A DNA stretch of 64,000 bases from the NCBI RefSeq assembly GCF_004336745.1, contig NZ_SJXD01000022.1, forward strand, positions 434,001 to 498,000. The letters are read 5' to 3'. Shown in pieces: positions 7,796-18,581 of this stretch. The DNA is from Roseococcus sp. SYP-B2431 (GTDB lineage Bacteria; Pseudomonadota; Alphaproteobacteria; Acetobacterales; Acetobacteraceae). The notes below the pieces were generated by a model. It saw nothing but the letters and a program-made list of their open reading frames with translations. It was not told the DNA's origin and did no database searches. Numbering within the stretch: position 1 is the first letter of the stretch; every line of letters begins with the position of its first letter. Both the position numbers and the translations under genes were made by a program.

Positions 7796-8923
7796 ATGTC
7801 CGCCCGAAACTCCCTGACCGCCGCCTTCGCCGGAGCGGCGGCCACCTGCGCGGGCAACGGGCTGGCGCGCTTCGCCTTCGTGCCGCTCTTTCCCGCGCTC
7901 GTGACGGCCGGCTGGGTCACCGGCGCCGAGGCGGGCGCGCTGGGGGCGGCCAATCTCGCGGGATACCTGCTCGGGGCGCTGGGCGCGCAGGCGGCCGGGC
8001 GCCGCCTCGGCACGCGGCCGGCGCTGGGGGCCGGCATGGCGGGTCTGGTGGCATCGCTGCTGCTCTGCGCGATCCCGGGCGGCGTCGCCTGGCTGCTGCC
8101 CTGGCGCTTCCTCGCGGGCGTCGGCGCCGGCGTGCTGATGTCGCTGGCGGGGCCGGCGGCGCAGCGGGCCGCGCCGCCCTCGCTGCGCGGCACGGCCTCG
8201 GGCATCGTGATAGGCGGCGTGGGCCTGGGCATCGCGGCCGGCGCGCTTGCCGTGCCCGCGCTGCTGCTGGTGGGGCCGAGCACGGCCTGGCTCGGCCTCG
8301 CCGCGCTCGTTGCCGGACTCTGGATCTTCGCCCAGCCGCGCTTCCCCGCCGATCCCGGCGGCCGGACGGAAGGCGGGCGACCGCCCCTCATGCCCTTCCT
8401 GCTCCTGGCCTATGCGCTCTCGGGCGCCGGGCTGGTGCCGCACATGATCTATCTGGCGGATTTCGCGGCGCGCGGCTTCGGCCTGGGCGTGACGGCGGGC
8501 AGCGGCATCTGGCTGATCTTCGGCCTGGGCGGGCTGGCCGGCACCATGCTGGGCGGCCGGGCGGCGGACCGGATCGGCGGGCCGGTGGCGGCGCGCATCT
8601 GGCTCGGCGTCCAGGTCGCGGCGCTGGCGCTGGCGCTGGCGCCCTGGTGGCCGGCGCTGCTGCTCTCCGCGCTGGCCGGAGGCTTCGCGGCCGTGGGCAT
8701 CTCGGCCGTGACGCTCGCCTGGGCCCGCGAGGTTGCCGGCCCGGCGGCCGGCGCGCTCTGGGTCCGGGCGACGGTGGGTTTCGCGGTGACGCAGGCGGCC
8801 ATGGGCTTTGGCTTCGCCGCCCTCTTCGGCGCGACGGGGGAGAGCCACCACGCGGTCTTCCTCGGCGGACTGCTCTTCTCCGCGATGGGCTTCGCCGCGA
8901 CGCTGGCGCCGCATCGGGCCTGA
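7796..8923 (+). CDS. MFS transporter, YbfB/YjiJ type
   Basis: Twelve-helix major facilitator of 375 residues, compact for the superfamily, with no long N-terminal tail: helix 1 begins near residue 5. Motifs include GNGLARFAFVPLFPAL in helix 1 (characteristic of the YbfB/YjiJ group), repeated glycine-rich helices, and GGRAADRIGG as the loop between helices 8 and 9. Cytoplasmic-membrane exporter or importer; the substrate is unknown. ATG 7796 is the first start in frame after the small secreted gene, and there are 107 bp to the following SDR gene. Confidence 0.85.
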   Translation: MSARNSLTAAFAGAAATCAGNGLARFAFVPLFPALVTAGWVTGAEAGALGAANLAGYLLGALGAQAAGRRLGTRPALGAGMAGLVASLLLCAIPGGVAWLLPWRFLAGVGAGVLMSLAGPAAQRAAPPSLRGTASGIVIGGVGLGIAAGALAVPALLLVGPSTAWLGLAALVAGLWIFAQPRFPADPGGRTEGGRPPLMPFLLLAYALSGAGLVPHMIYLADFAARGFGLGVTAGSGIWLIFGLGGLAGTMLGGRAADRIGGPVAARIWLGVQVAALALALAPWWPALLLSALAGGFAAVGISAVTLAWAREVAGPAAGALWVRATVGFAVTQAAMGFGFAALFGATGESHHAVFLGGLLFSAMGFAATLAPHRA

Positions 8924-9030
8924 GCCGGAAGGGGAAGTCCCGGCGGCGCGGGATCCGCGATGGTCCGGCCCGGATTGCCGGCGCCGCGCGCCCTGTGCAG
9001 GCTGGCGCAGATTTTCCACGGAACCGATTC

Positions 9031-9789
9031 ATGCCCGAAGCTTCCCGCGTCATCCTCGTCACCGGCGCCGCCTCGGGCATCGGCGCCGCCTGCTGCCGCG
9101 CCATGGCCGGGCCCGGGACCTCCCTTCTGATCCATACGCGCAGCAATGCCGCGGGCGCCGAGGGCGTGGCCGGCGAGGTGCGCGCCAAGGGCGCCGCGGC
9201 CGAGGTCATCCTCGGCGACATCGGCGCGCCCAACGTCCCGGCCGAGTTGGTCGCGCGCGCGCAGCGGGCCTTCGGCGGGCTGGACGTGGTCGTCGCCAAT
9301 GCGGGATTCGCGGACAAGACGCCGCTCGCCCAGTCGGACGACGCGGTCTTCGCCCGCAGCATCGACACCATCCTCTGGGGCTTCACGCGGCTGTCGCGCG
9401 CGGCGCTGCCGGCGATGGCGGGGCGGGGCTCGCCGCGGATCATCGCCATCTCCTCCTTCGTGGCGCATGTCTTCCGCATGGGCGTCACGACCTTCCCGGC
9501 CAGCGCCGCGGCCAAGGCCGGCGTCGAGGCGCTGGTGCGGGCGCTCGCCGTCGAGGTCGGGCCGCAGGGCATCACGATCAATGCCGTGGCGCCGGGATTC
9601 ACGCGCAAGGATCCGGGTGCGCATGCCGCCTACAGCGAGGAGCAATGGCGGCAGGTGGTGGCCAATATCCCGCTCGGCCGCCTCGGCACGCCGGACGACG
9701 TGGCGGCCATGGTCGCCTTCCTCGCTTCACCGGCCGCGGACTACGTGACCGGCCAGGTGATCCACGTGAATGGCGGGCTGGTGGGCTGA
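9031..9789 (+). CDS. short-chain dehydrogenase/reductase
   Basis: Classical SDR of 252 residues: TGAASGIGA cofactor loop at the N-terminus, NAG (here VVANAG) near residue 90, catalytic Ser in ISSF near 146, then a C-terminal GQVIHVNGGLVG tail. Notably the usual YxxxK motif reads SAAAKAG in this region: the Lys is kept but the Tyr position is Ser (TFPASAAAKAG), so classical catalysis is doubtful or uses another residue. The frame is open upstream, but ATG 9031 starts the Rossmann fold directly. The downstream gene is convergent. Confidence 0.82.
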   Translation: MPEASRVILVTGAASGIGAACCRAMAGPGTSLLIHTRSNAAGAEGVAGEVRAKGAAAEVILGDIGAPNVPAELVARAQRAFGGLDVVVANAGFADKTPLAQSDDAVFARSIDTILWGFTRLSRAALPAMAGRGSPRIIAISSFVAHVFRMGVTTFPASAAAKAGVEALVRALAVEVGPQGITINAVAPGFTRKDPGAHAAYSEEQWRQVVANIPLGRLGTPDDVAAMVAFLASPAADYVTGQVIHVNGGLVG

Positions 9790-9860
9790 TCCGGCCGCTT
9801 CCGGGGAACTGCCGGCGCGGGTGGCCTGTGTCCGGTGACCCGAAGCGGGGCGATCGGATC

Positions 9861-9892
9861 GCGCGCCAGGACGAAAGACCGGATCATGATCC
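9861..9892 (+). repeat. 32-bp dispersed repeat with CCGGATCATGATCCGG palindrome, copy 1
   Basis: Starts GCGCGCCAGG, continues ACGAAAGACC, and runs into the palindrome GGATCATGATCC. The same 32-bp block with three substitutions is at 32841-32872 on the other strand. In this copy the palindrome is perfect over 20 bp (9877-9896). It lies in the 113-bp gap between the convergent SDR and ptsI genes, where it could act as a bidirectional hairpin terminator, although no T-tract follows. Confidence 0.6.
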
Positions 9893-9902
9893 GGTCCGGC
9901 CC

Positions 9903-11744
9903 TCAGTCGGCCTTCCGGCCGAAGCGCTCCACCAGCTGCGCGATCCGCGCCGGATCGCTCTGCTCCATCACGCGCCGCGCGAAACGCGCGCAATCGTCGA
10001 TGTCGAGGCTGCGCACGGCCTGCTTTACCCGCGGGATGGAGCTGGCATTCATCGACAGGCTGCGAAGCCCGAGGCCCAGCAGCAGCGGCACGAGCTTCGG
10101 ATTGCCCGCCATCTCGCCGCAGACGCTGACCGGCATGCGCAGGCGCAGCGCGGCCTCGGTGGCGAACTGCATCAGCCGCAGCACCGCCGGGTGCAGCGGG
10201 TCGTAGAGATGCGCCACGTCGATCTCGGCGCGGTCCACGGCCAGCGTGTACATGGCGAGGTCGTTGGTGCCGATGGCGAAGAAATCGGCCTCCAGCGCGA
10301 TCGCATCGGCGGCGAGCGCGGCCCCCGGCGTCTCGATCATGGCGCCGAGGGGCGGCAGCTTCTCGGGCAGCGTCTCGCCGCGGCGGCGCAGGCGGCGCGC
10401 CACGCGCTCGTAGATCTCGCGCGCCTGGGCGACCTCCTTGGGCACCGTCACCATCGGCAGCAGGATGCGCACATTGCCGAGATGGGCCACCCGCAGGATG
10501 GCGGCGAACTGTTCCTCCAGCAGCTCCGGCTTCTTGAGCAGCAGCCGGATGCCGCGCAGGCCGAGCGCCGGGTTGGGGCCGGTGGGCACGGGCACGCCCT
10601 GGGCCAGCGCCTCCATGTCCTTCTCGCCGCCCCAGTCGAGCACGCGGATGGTCACGGGATCCTGGCCCATGGCCTCCACGATCCTGCGGTAGGCCTCGAC
10701 TTGCGCGTCCTCGTCCGGAAGATCCTCCCGGTTCATGAAGAGGAACTCGGTCCGCAGCAGCCCGATGCCCTGCGCGCCGGCATTGGCGATGAGCGGCAGC
10801 TCCGCCGGAATCTCGAGATTGGCCTGCAGCTCGACCTGTTGGCCGTCGGTGGTCTCCGCCGGCAGCCGCCGCAGCTTTCCCAGCCGCGCGCGCTCCTTGG
10901 CCTGGGCGGCGAGGCCCTCCTTCGCGGCGGCCAGCGCCTCAGCGCCCGGATGCAGCGTGATGCGGCCGGCGCCGCCGTCGAGCACGGCCTGGTCGCCGCG
11001 CCGCGCGGCGGTCGTCAGCCCCGGGCAGCCCAGCACGGCCGGGATGCCGAGGGCGCGCAGCATGATGGCCGTGTGGCCGTCGGCGCCCCCCTCCTCGGTC
11101 GCGACCGCGGCGACCCGGCCCGGCTCCAGCAGGGCGGCATCGGCCGGCGTGAGCTCGTCGGAGATGAGGATGGCCCCGGCCGGGACGCCCTTCAGGCTGC
11201 GGAAGGGTGTGGCCGTCAGGTTGCGCACCAGGCGCCGGGCGATCTCGCGCACCTCGCCGGCGCGGCGGTTCAGCCCGGCCTTGTCGTCGTCCTTCGCGGC
11301 CAGGATCAGGGCGGCGATGGCCTCCGCCTCGTCCTGCACGGCGGTCTCGGCTGAGAGCAGCTCGTCGCCGATGCGCTTGCGGGCGCCGCGCAGCAGCCGC
11401 GAATTGCCGAGCATGAGGATATAGGCGTCGAGCAGCGGCTCGAGCTCCTCCTGCGCCTCCTCGGGCAGGACGGAGAGGCGTGTCTTAAGCTTGGAGACCT
11501 GCTTGCGGGAGAAGGCCGCGGCATCGGTCAGCCGGGTGCGCTCGGCCTCGACCCTGTCGTCGGTGACGCTGCGGCGGGGCACCTCGGCCGGCGCCTGGGT
11601 GGTGTCGTGGATCTGCCCGATGACGATGCCGGGCGAGACCGCGATGCCGCTGAGCCGCTGCTCCGCGGCGCGGTGCGTGCGGGCAGCGCGGCCCGTGGCT
11701 TCGGCGGGCCGGGCGGCGGGCTTGCCGGGCCCCTCAGTCTTCAT
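9903..11744 (-). CDS. ptsI: phosphoenolpyruvate-protein phosphotransferase (enzyme I)
   Basis: Cytoplasmic enzyme I of 613 residues that transfers phosphate from PEP to HPr. Visible parts: N-terminal RLSGIAVSPGIVIG, phospho-His in GGADGHTAIML, PEP-binding LRTEFLFMNRE and NPALGLRGIR, and C-terminal SVCGEMAGN with ATG-type active-site Cys. ATG 11744 overlaps the HPr gene by 11 nt; the longer frame to 11777 would overlap more and adds a non-conserved tail. It is the last gene of hprK-rapZ-EIIA-ptsH-ptsI, with no EIIB/EIIC, so the phosphorelay is expected to regulate rather than transport. There is no GAF domain, so this is PtsI-like, not PtsP. Confidence 0.94.
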   Translation of the reverse strand: MKTEGPGKPAARPAEATGRAARTHRAAEQRLSGIAVSPGIVIGQIHDTTQAPAEVPRRSVTDDRVEAERTRLTDAAAFSRKQVSKLKTRLSVLPEEAQEELEPLLDAYILMLGNSRLLRGARKRIGDELLSAETAVQDEAEAIAALILAAKDDDKAGLNRRAGEVREIARRLVRNLTATPFRSLKGVPAGAILISDELTPADAALLEPGRVAAVATEEGGADGHTAIMLRALGIPAVLGCPGLTTAARRGDQAVLDGGAGRITLHPGAEALAAAKEGLAAQAKERARLGKLRRLPAETTDGQQVELQANLEIPAELPLIANAGAQGIGLLRTEFLFMNREDLPDEDAQVEAYRRIVEAMGQDPVTIRVLDWGGEKDMEALAQGVPVPTGPNPALGLRGIRLLLKKPELLEEQFAAILRVAHLGNVRILLPMVTVPKEVAQAREIYERVARRLRRRGETLPEKLPPLGAMIETPGAALAADAIALEADFFAIGTNDLAMYTLAVDRAEIDVAHLYDPLHPAVLRLMQFATEAALRLRMPVSVCGEMAGNPKLVPLLLGLGLRSLSMNASSIPRVKQAVRSLDIDDCARFARRVMEQSDPARIAQLVERFGRKAD

Positions 11745-12099
11745 GGAAGCCGGCTTCGATGAGCCCGGCCACCGCATCCAGCGCCTCGCGCGCGTCCCAG
11801 CCCTCGGCCTCCAGCACCACTTCGCTGCCCTGGCCGGCGCCCAGCATCATCAGCCCCATGATGGAGCAGGCCGGCACCGTCTGGCCGCAGCGGCTGAGGC
11901 TGAGGCAGGCGGAGTAGCGCTCGGCCAGCGCGACCAGCTTCGCGGCGGCACGGGCGTGCAGGCCCCGGCTGTTCACGATCTTGATCGAGCGCTTCAGCAC
12001 CATGCCGCCTCCGCAGCCGCAATCGGCGCCGACCGGCGACGCCTCGGCCGCGGAGGGGACATGCGGCGCGGCGTCGGATTCCGTGGGCCATTCGTTCAT
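11734..12099 (-). CDS. ptsH: HPr phosphocarrier protein with N-terminal extension
   Basis: HPr domain with H48 (SRGLHARAA), the site phosphorylated by enzyme I, and S79 (ACSIMGLM), the HprK target. The chain is 121 residues, about 30 longer than usual, because of an N-terminal tail containing CGCGGG. An internal ATG at residue 33 would give a standard-length HPr, but the start at 12099 overlaps the EIIA stop as ATGA, the same coupling used throughout this operon, so I prefer it. It accepts phosphate from PtsI and passes it to EIIA-Man; serine phosphorylation by HprK would gate this flow. Confidence 0.92.
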   Translation of the reverse strand: MNEWPTESDAAPHVPSAAEASPVGADCGCGGGMVLKRSIKIVNSRGLHARAAAKLVALAERYSACLSLSRCGQTVPACSIMGLMMLGAGQGSEVVLEAEGWDAREALDAVAGLIEAGFHED

Positions 12100-12554
12100 G
12101 ACGATTCACTCTCGGGGGGGTTGGACGGCCCAGATGGGGGGATCTGGGCGCCATTCAGGCCGGTGGGAAGGTCGCTGGCCGCCGTGATGTACTTGCGGCC
12201 GGCCTTGGCGGCATGGTCCACCGCCTCGGCCAAGGGCTCGGAGCCGCGGATCTTCGCGAGCTTCACCAGCAGCGGCAGGTTCACGCCGGCGATGACTTCC
12301 ACTTTCTTCGGGTCCGAGAGCGAGAAGGCGAGGTTGGAGGGCGTGCCGCCGGCGATGTCGGTCAGCAGCACGACGCCGTCGCCCTGGTCCACCTCGGCGA
12401 TGCGGGCGCGGATATCGGCGCGGCGATTCTCCAGATCGTCCTCGGGGCCGATGCAGACGGTCGCGACGGCGCGCTGGGGGCCGACGACATGCTCCATGGC
12501 GTGGCGCATCTCGAGCGCCAGCCGGCCATGGGTCACGATCACGAGGCCGATCAT
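12096..12554 (-). CDS. PTS EIIA, mannose family
   Basis: EIIA-Man-like protein of 152 residues. It begins MIGLVIVTHG, with active-site H9, and contains VVLLTDIAGGTPSN, the family signature. The last 25 residues are a Pro/Ser-rich tail. The start overlaps the rapZ stop as ATGA and its own stop overlaps ptsH as ATGA. In alphaproteobacteria such stand-alone EIIA-Man proteins are terminal phosphoacceptors of a regulatory PTS; no sugar permease is encoded nearby. Confidence 0.92.
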   Translation of the reverse strand: MIGLVIVTHGRLALEMRHAMEHVVGPQRAVATVCIGPEDDLENRRADIRARIAEVDQGDGVVLLTDIAGGTPSNLAFSLSDPKKVEVIAGVNLPLLVKLAKIRGSEPLAEAVDHAAKAGRKYITAASDLPTGLNGAQIPPSGPSNPPESESS

Positions 12555-13567
12555 GATTCGCAGTTCACAGGCATAGTCATGGTCTTGGAGGAGCAGGGGG
12601 ACATGGAAGGGCTGGGGGCCGCCTTTTCGGAAGCAGTCGAGGGTTCGGGTCCGCCGGCTGTCTGGGGGGCGCCGGCGGTCGTCGGGGCGGATATATCGTG
12701 CGTCTGGCCCAATTCCCGATGCGCCAGATCCACACGCCAGCCCTGCTGCCGGAGGTGGGCTGCCAGCTTCTCGGCCACGAAGACGGAACGATGCCGCCCG
12801 CCCGTGCATCCCACGGCGATGGTGAGATATTTCTTGCCCTCCGCGACATAGCGGGGCAGCAGCGGCTCGATGAAGCCGGTCAGCCGCGTCCAGAAGCCCG
12901 GGAAATCCGGGTCGGCGGCGACATGTTCGGCCACGGCAGCGTCCCGCCCGGTCAGCGGCTTTAGCGCGGGCACATAGTGCGGATTGGCCAGGAAGCGCAG
13001 GTCGAAGACCAGGTCCGCCTCGCGCGGCAGGCCCTTGGGGAAGGCGAAGGACTGGATGTGGAGCGAGAGGCCGGGCGCTCCATCGGGCCGGAAGCGGGAT
13101 TCGATCAGCCGGCGCAGCTCCGGCAACGGCAGCGCGGAGGTGTCGAGCAGCAGGTCCGCGGCGTCGCGCAGCGGCGTCAGCAGAGCGGCCTCCATGCGGA
13201 TGCCGTCCAGCACGCGGGCGCCGAGCGGTCCGCCGGGCGCCAGCGGATGGCGGCGCCGGGTCTCGGTGTAGCGGCGCAGCAGCACCTCCTCCTCGGCGAT
13301 CGCGAAGACGAGTGTGGGCGCGAGGCCGGCGCGCTCGCGCATCCGCTGCAGGGCGGCCAGCACCTCGGCCGCGTCGAAGCCGCGGGTGCGGGCGTCGATG
13401 CCGGCGGCGAGCGGGCCCTCGCCGTCCTGCACGAGGGAGTCGAGGATGGCGAGCGGCGGGTTGTCCACCGTCTCGAAGCCCAGATCCTCCAAGACACGGA
13501 GGATGGACGCCTTCCCGGCGCCCGAGAGTCCGGTGACGAGCACGAAGGGCCGGGCGGGGTTGCTCAC
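12551..13567 (-). CDS. rapZ: RapZ/YvcJ-like nucleotide-binding protein
   Basis: P-loop protein of 338 residues. GTG 13567 is chosen because it overlaps the hprK stop as GTGA and is followed at once by FVLVTGLSGAGKAS, the Walker A (about 13-20). Conserved RapZ parts are ETVDNPPLAILDSL, SFAFPKGLPREAD, DLRFLANPHY, TIAVGCTGGRHRSV and WRVDLAHREL. The family is usually about 285-300 residues; this one has an extra C-terminal tail of about 50 residues rich in Pro, Ser and Thr. In enterobacteria RapZ controls GlmZ RNA; in alphaproteobacteria it sits in the PTS operon with an undefined role. Confidence 0.92.
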   Translation of the reverse strand: MSNPARPFVLVTGLSGAGKASILRVLEDLGFETVDNPPLAILDSLVQDGEGPLAAGIDARTRGFDAAEVLAALQRMRERAGLAPTLVFAIAEEEVLLRRYTETRRRHPLAPGGPLGARVLDGIRMEAALLTPLRDAADLLLDTSALPLPELRRLIESRFRPDGAPGLSLHIQSFAFPKGLPREADLVFDLRFLANPHYVPALKPLTGRDAAVAEHVAADPDFPGFWTRLTGFIEPLLPRYVAEGKKYLTIAVGCTGGRHRSVFVAEKLAAHLRQQGWRVDLAHRELGQTHDISAPTTAGAPQTAGGPEPSTASEKAAPSPSMSPCSSKTMTMPVNCES

Positions 13568-14010
13568 GCCGCGAAGGCTCCGCAGGTGAGGGTGTGCTTC
13601 TTCGCCAGCGCGCCCATGGCGCAGGCCAGCACATCCGGCGCGGAGACGGCGGCGCCGTTCAGCTCCAGCAACGGCAGCGCAAGGCCGAGGGATTCCCATT
13701 GCTGCGGGGCGGGAAGGCGCCGGACCTCCTCGCGCCGGACGAGCCGGGCGGCGAGGCGCAGCGGCGCCGATCGCCATCGCAGGCCGTCGACGAGGCCGAG
13801 CCCGAAGACCTCCATCCGCCCCGCCAGCTTTGGGGGAGGCGAAGCCTGCAGACGCCCATCGACGGCCTTCAGAACCAATTGGTCATCCGCCACCAGGTCC
13901 CAGCCGCGTCCCATCAGACGCAGCAGCAGGTCCGACTTGCCGCCGCCCGGAGGGGCGAGAATCACCACCGCCTCGCCTTCCAAAGCCGCACAGCTTGCGT
14001 GCAGGAGCAT
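13564..14010 (-). CDS. hprK: HPr kinase/phosphorylase, short alphaproteobacterial form
   Basis: 148 residues corresponding to the catalytic C-terminal domain of HprK; the N-terminal domain of Firmicutes enzymes is absent, as is usual in alphaproteobacteria. Walker A is PPGGGKSD (about 20-27); VADDQLVL follows, then the conserved PPKLAGRMEVFGLGL. It phosphorylates HPr on serine. A stop codon lies shortly upstream of ATG 14010 in frame, fixing the start within a few codons. It is divergent from the PLP dehydratase gene, leaving 85 bp for the operon promoter. Confidence 0.92.
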   Translation of the reverse strand: MLLHASCAALEGEAVVILAPPGGGKSDLLLRLMGRGWDLVADDQLVLKAVDGRLQASPPPKLAGRMEVFGLGLVDGLRWRSAPLRLAARLVRREEVRRLPAPQQWESLGLALPLLELNGAAVSAPDVLACAMGALAKKHTLTCGAFAA

Positions 14011-14095
14011 CCCGGCTGCCAGAATGTTTCAACAGATTACTTTATGGCAGGATTGGGGCTGGCCTGAAAGGGCGGACGGGTAACGGGGAATATGC

Positions 14096-15019
14096 ATGCC
14101 ATTCGATAGATCAGCCATCGCCGCCGCTGCCCGCCGCATCGCCGGGGATATCCGCCGGACGCCCCAGCTGGCCATGCCCGGCTGGGGCGTGCTGAAGCTG
14201 GAGATGCTGCAGCTGGGCGGCAGCTTCAAGCCGCGGGGCGCCTTCAACCGGATGCGCGCCGCGGGCGCAGGGGATGCGGGGGTGATCGCCGCTTCGGGCG
14301 GCAACCACGGCGTGGCGGTCGCCGCGGCGGCGCAGTCGCTGGGGCTGCGGGCGGAGATCTTCGTCCCGGAAATTGCCGCCGAGGCGAAGCGGGCGCGCAT
14401 CCGGTCCTTCGGCGCGAGGCTCGTGGTCGGCGGCGCGGGCTACGACGAGGCGCGGCAGGCCAGCGAGGCCCGCGCCGCCGGGACCGGCGCCCTGGTGGTC
14501 CATGCCTATGACCAGCCGGAGGTGCTGGCCGGCCAGGGCACCGTCGCGCTGGAATGGGAGGAGCAGGCGCCGGAGCTCACGCATCTGCTGGTGGCCGTGG
14601 GCGGCGGCGGGTTGATCGGCGGGATCGCGGCCTGGCACCGCGCGAGCGGCGTGACCCTTGTGGCCGTCGAGCCGGAGGGCTGCCCGGCTCTGCACGAGGC
14701 GCTGGCGGCGGGCCGGCCGGTGCCGGCGCCGGTCGGGGGCCTGGCGGCGGACAGCCTCGGCGCGCGGCAGGTGGGCGGGCTGATGTTTCCGCTCGCGGCA
14801 GAGCTGCAGGCAGCGGGGCGGCTCGCGCCCGTGCTGGTGACCGACGGCGCGATCCGCAACGCGCAGCGGGCGCTCTGGGAGAATGCCCGGCTGGTGGCGG
14901 AGCCGGGCGGCGCGACGGCACTGGCCGCGCTGCTCAGCGGCGCCTGGACGCCGCCCGTGGGGGCGAAGGTCGGCGTGCTCGTCTGCGGCGCGAACACGGA
15001 TCCGGCCTCAGCCGCCTGA
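14096..15019 (+). CDS. PLP-dependent threonine/serine dehydratase-like protein
   Basis: Fold-type II PLP enzyme of 307 residues. The Schiff-base Lys is K45 in GGSFKPRGAFNR; SGGNHGVAVA contacts the cofactor, VAVGGGGLIGG binds its phosphate and the C-terminal EPGGATALAAL is conserved. It lacks the ACT domain of biosynthetic IlvA, so it is the catabolic/short type (serine or threonine dehydratase, or a hydroxyaspartate lyase). Divergent from hprK. Followed by dispersed repeat copy B. Confidence 0.88.
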   Translation: MPFDRSAIAAAARRIAGDIRRTPQLAMPGWGVLKLEMLQLGGSFKPRGAFNRMRAAGAGDAGVIAASGGNHGVAVAAAAQSLGLRAEIFVPEIAAEAKRARIRSFGARLVVGGAGYDEARQASEARAAGTGALVVHAYDQPEVLAGQGTVALEWEEQAPELTHLLVAVGGGGLIGGIAAWHRASGVTLVAVEPEGCPALHEALAAGRPVPAPVGGLAADSLGARQVGGLMFPLAAELQAAGRLAPVLVTDGAIRNAQRALWENARLVAEPGGATALAALLSGAWTPPVGAKVGVLVCGANTDPASAA

Positions 15020-15039
15020 AACCTGTCCCGTCGGCAGCA

Positions 15040-15121
15040 TCCGGCCGCAACGCGGCCGGCGCCGCCCCACCAACCTCACATCTGGCGGGCCAGGCGCCCG
15101 GCGCCTGAGGGCAAAAAAGAC
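15040..15121 (+). repeat. dispersed intergenic repeat, copy B (shortened)
   Basis: Has the opening hairpin CCGGCCGC/GCGGCCGG, GCGCCGCCC and the closing CAGGCGCCCGGCGCCTGAGG, but lacks about 28 bp of the central part present in copies A, C and D. It fills the gap between two convergent genes, starting 21 bp after the dehydratase stop codon. Here it could serve as a bidirectional terminator; ends with an A-run GCAAAAAAGAC. Confidence 0.7.
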
Positions 15122-15139
15122 TCCCGATCCTATCGGCTT

Positions 15140-15923
15140 TCAGCGGATGAGGATCGGCGTCAGCCCGTGCTTCGCCGCGGCCCGCGCCAGCGTCCCATCC
15201 GCGCGGATGGCCCCCAGGAAATTGTTCACCTCCCCCATCCAGGCCGGGTCGTTCATCGGCAGCGCCCAGGCGTAGAGCGTCTCGCCGAAGCGGTCGGGCG
15301 GCTCGATCACCCGCGCCCAGTCGTGCATCAGCAGCATGCGCCGCGTATAGGCGAAGTCGCTCATGAAGACGTCCGCCCGGCCGGACTGGATCTCGGCCTC
15401 CCGCGAGCGCGGCGGCGCCACCACCAGCATCTCGGCCCGCCGCAGGCTCCGGCCCATCAGCGGCTCCTGGATCGTGCCCGCCGCCACCGCGACCACCGTG
15501 CCGGGCGTGTCGATATCCGCCCAGTTCCGGATGCGCGTGTTGTCCCGCGTCGTCACGGCATAGACGGGGCTGGCGAGATAGGGCCGGCTGAAGGCGACGC
15601 GCTGGGCCCGGGCCGGCGTGATGCCCACCGCCATCATCGCGATGTCGCAATCCCCCGCGTCGATCCGGTCCATGAAGGCCACGAAGTTGGTTTCGACGAA
15701 GCCGAGCCGCATGGAGAGACGCCCCGCCAGCGCGCGGGCCAGGTCGACGTCGAGGCCCTCGAGCTCGCTGTTCCGGGAGTTCCGATAGGAGATGGCAAAA
15801 TAGTCAGGCCAGATGCAGACTCGCAGTTCGCCGCGTGACCGGATCGCGTCCAGCCTGGGGGGAAGAGAAATTTGCGCCCATGCCTCGCAAATTGGGACGA
15901 GTCCTGCAATAACAGCCAAAGCC

Positions 15924-15952
<29 letters not shown>
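15140..15952 (-). CDS. amino-acid-type ABC transporter substrate-binding protein
   Basis: Periplasmic binding protein of family 3 (SBP_bac_3), 270 residues. ATG 15952 is preceded by AAGGAG with a 6-nt gap and gives a signal peptide [19 protein letters not shown] ending near WAQ. Conserved elements are [43 protein letters not shown] and FSRPYL. No permease or ATPase is nearby. Its 5' end overlaps head-to-head with the hybrid kinase gene by about 29 bp, so one possibility is that it is a periplasmic partner of that kinase rather than a transporter part. Confidence 0.88.
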
Positions 15953-18536
<2,584 letters not shown>

Positions 18537-18581
18537 TCCAGGATGCCGGTCGCGGGCCGATCCCACGACCGGCCAGGATGC

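Noticed and set aside
9903-14010. Sugar-transporting PTS
   Set aside because: No EIIB, EIIC or EIID gene is present; the set matches the regulatory PTS of alphaproteobacteria.
13592-14067. Plus-strand frames across hprK and rapZ
   Set aside because: They are composition-driven shadows without start signals; hprK and rapZ have Walker motifs and coupled starts on the minus strand.
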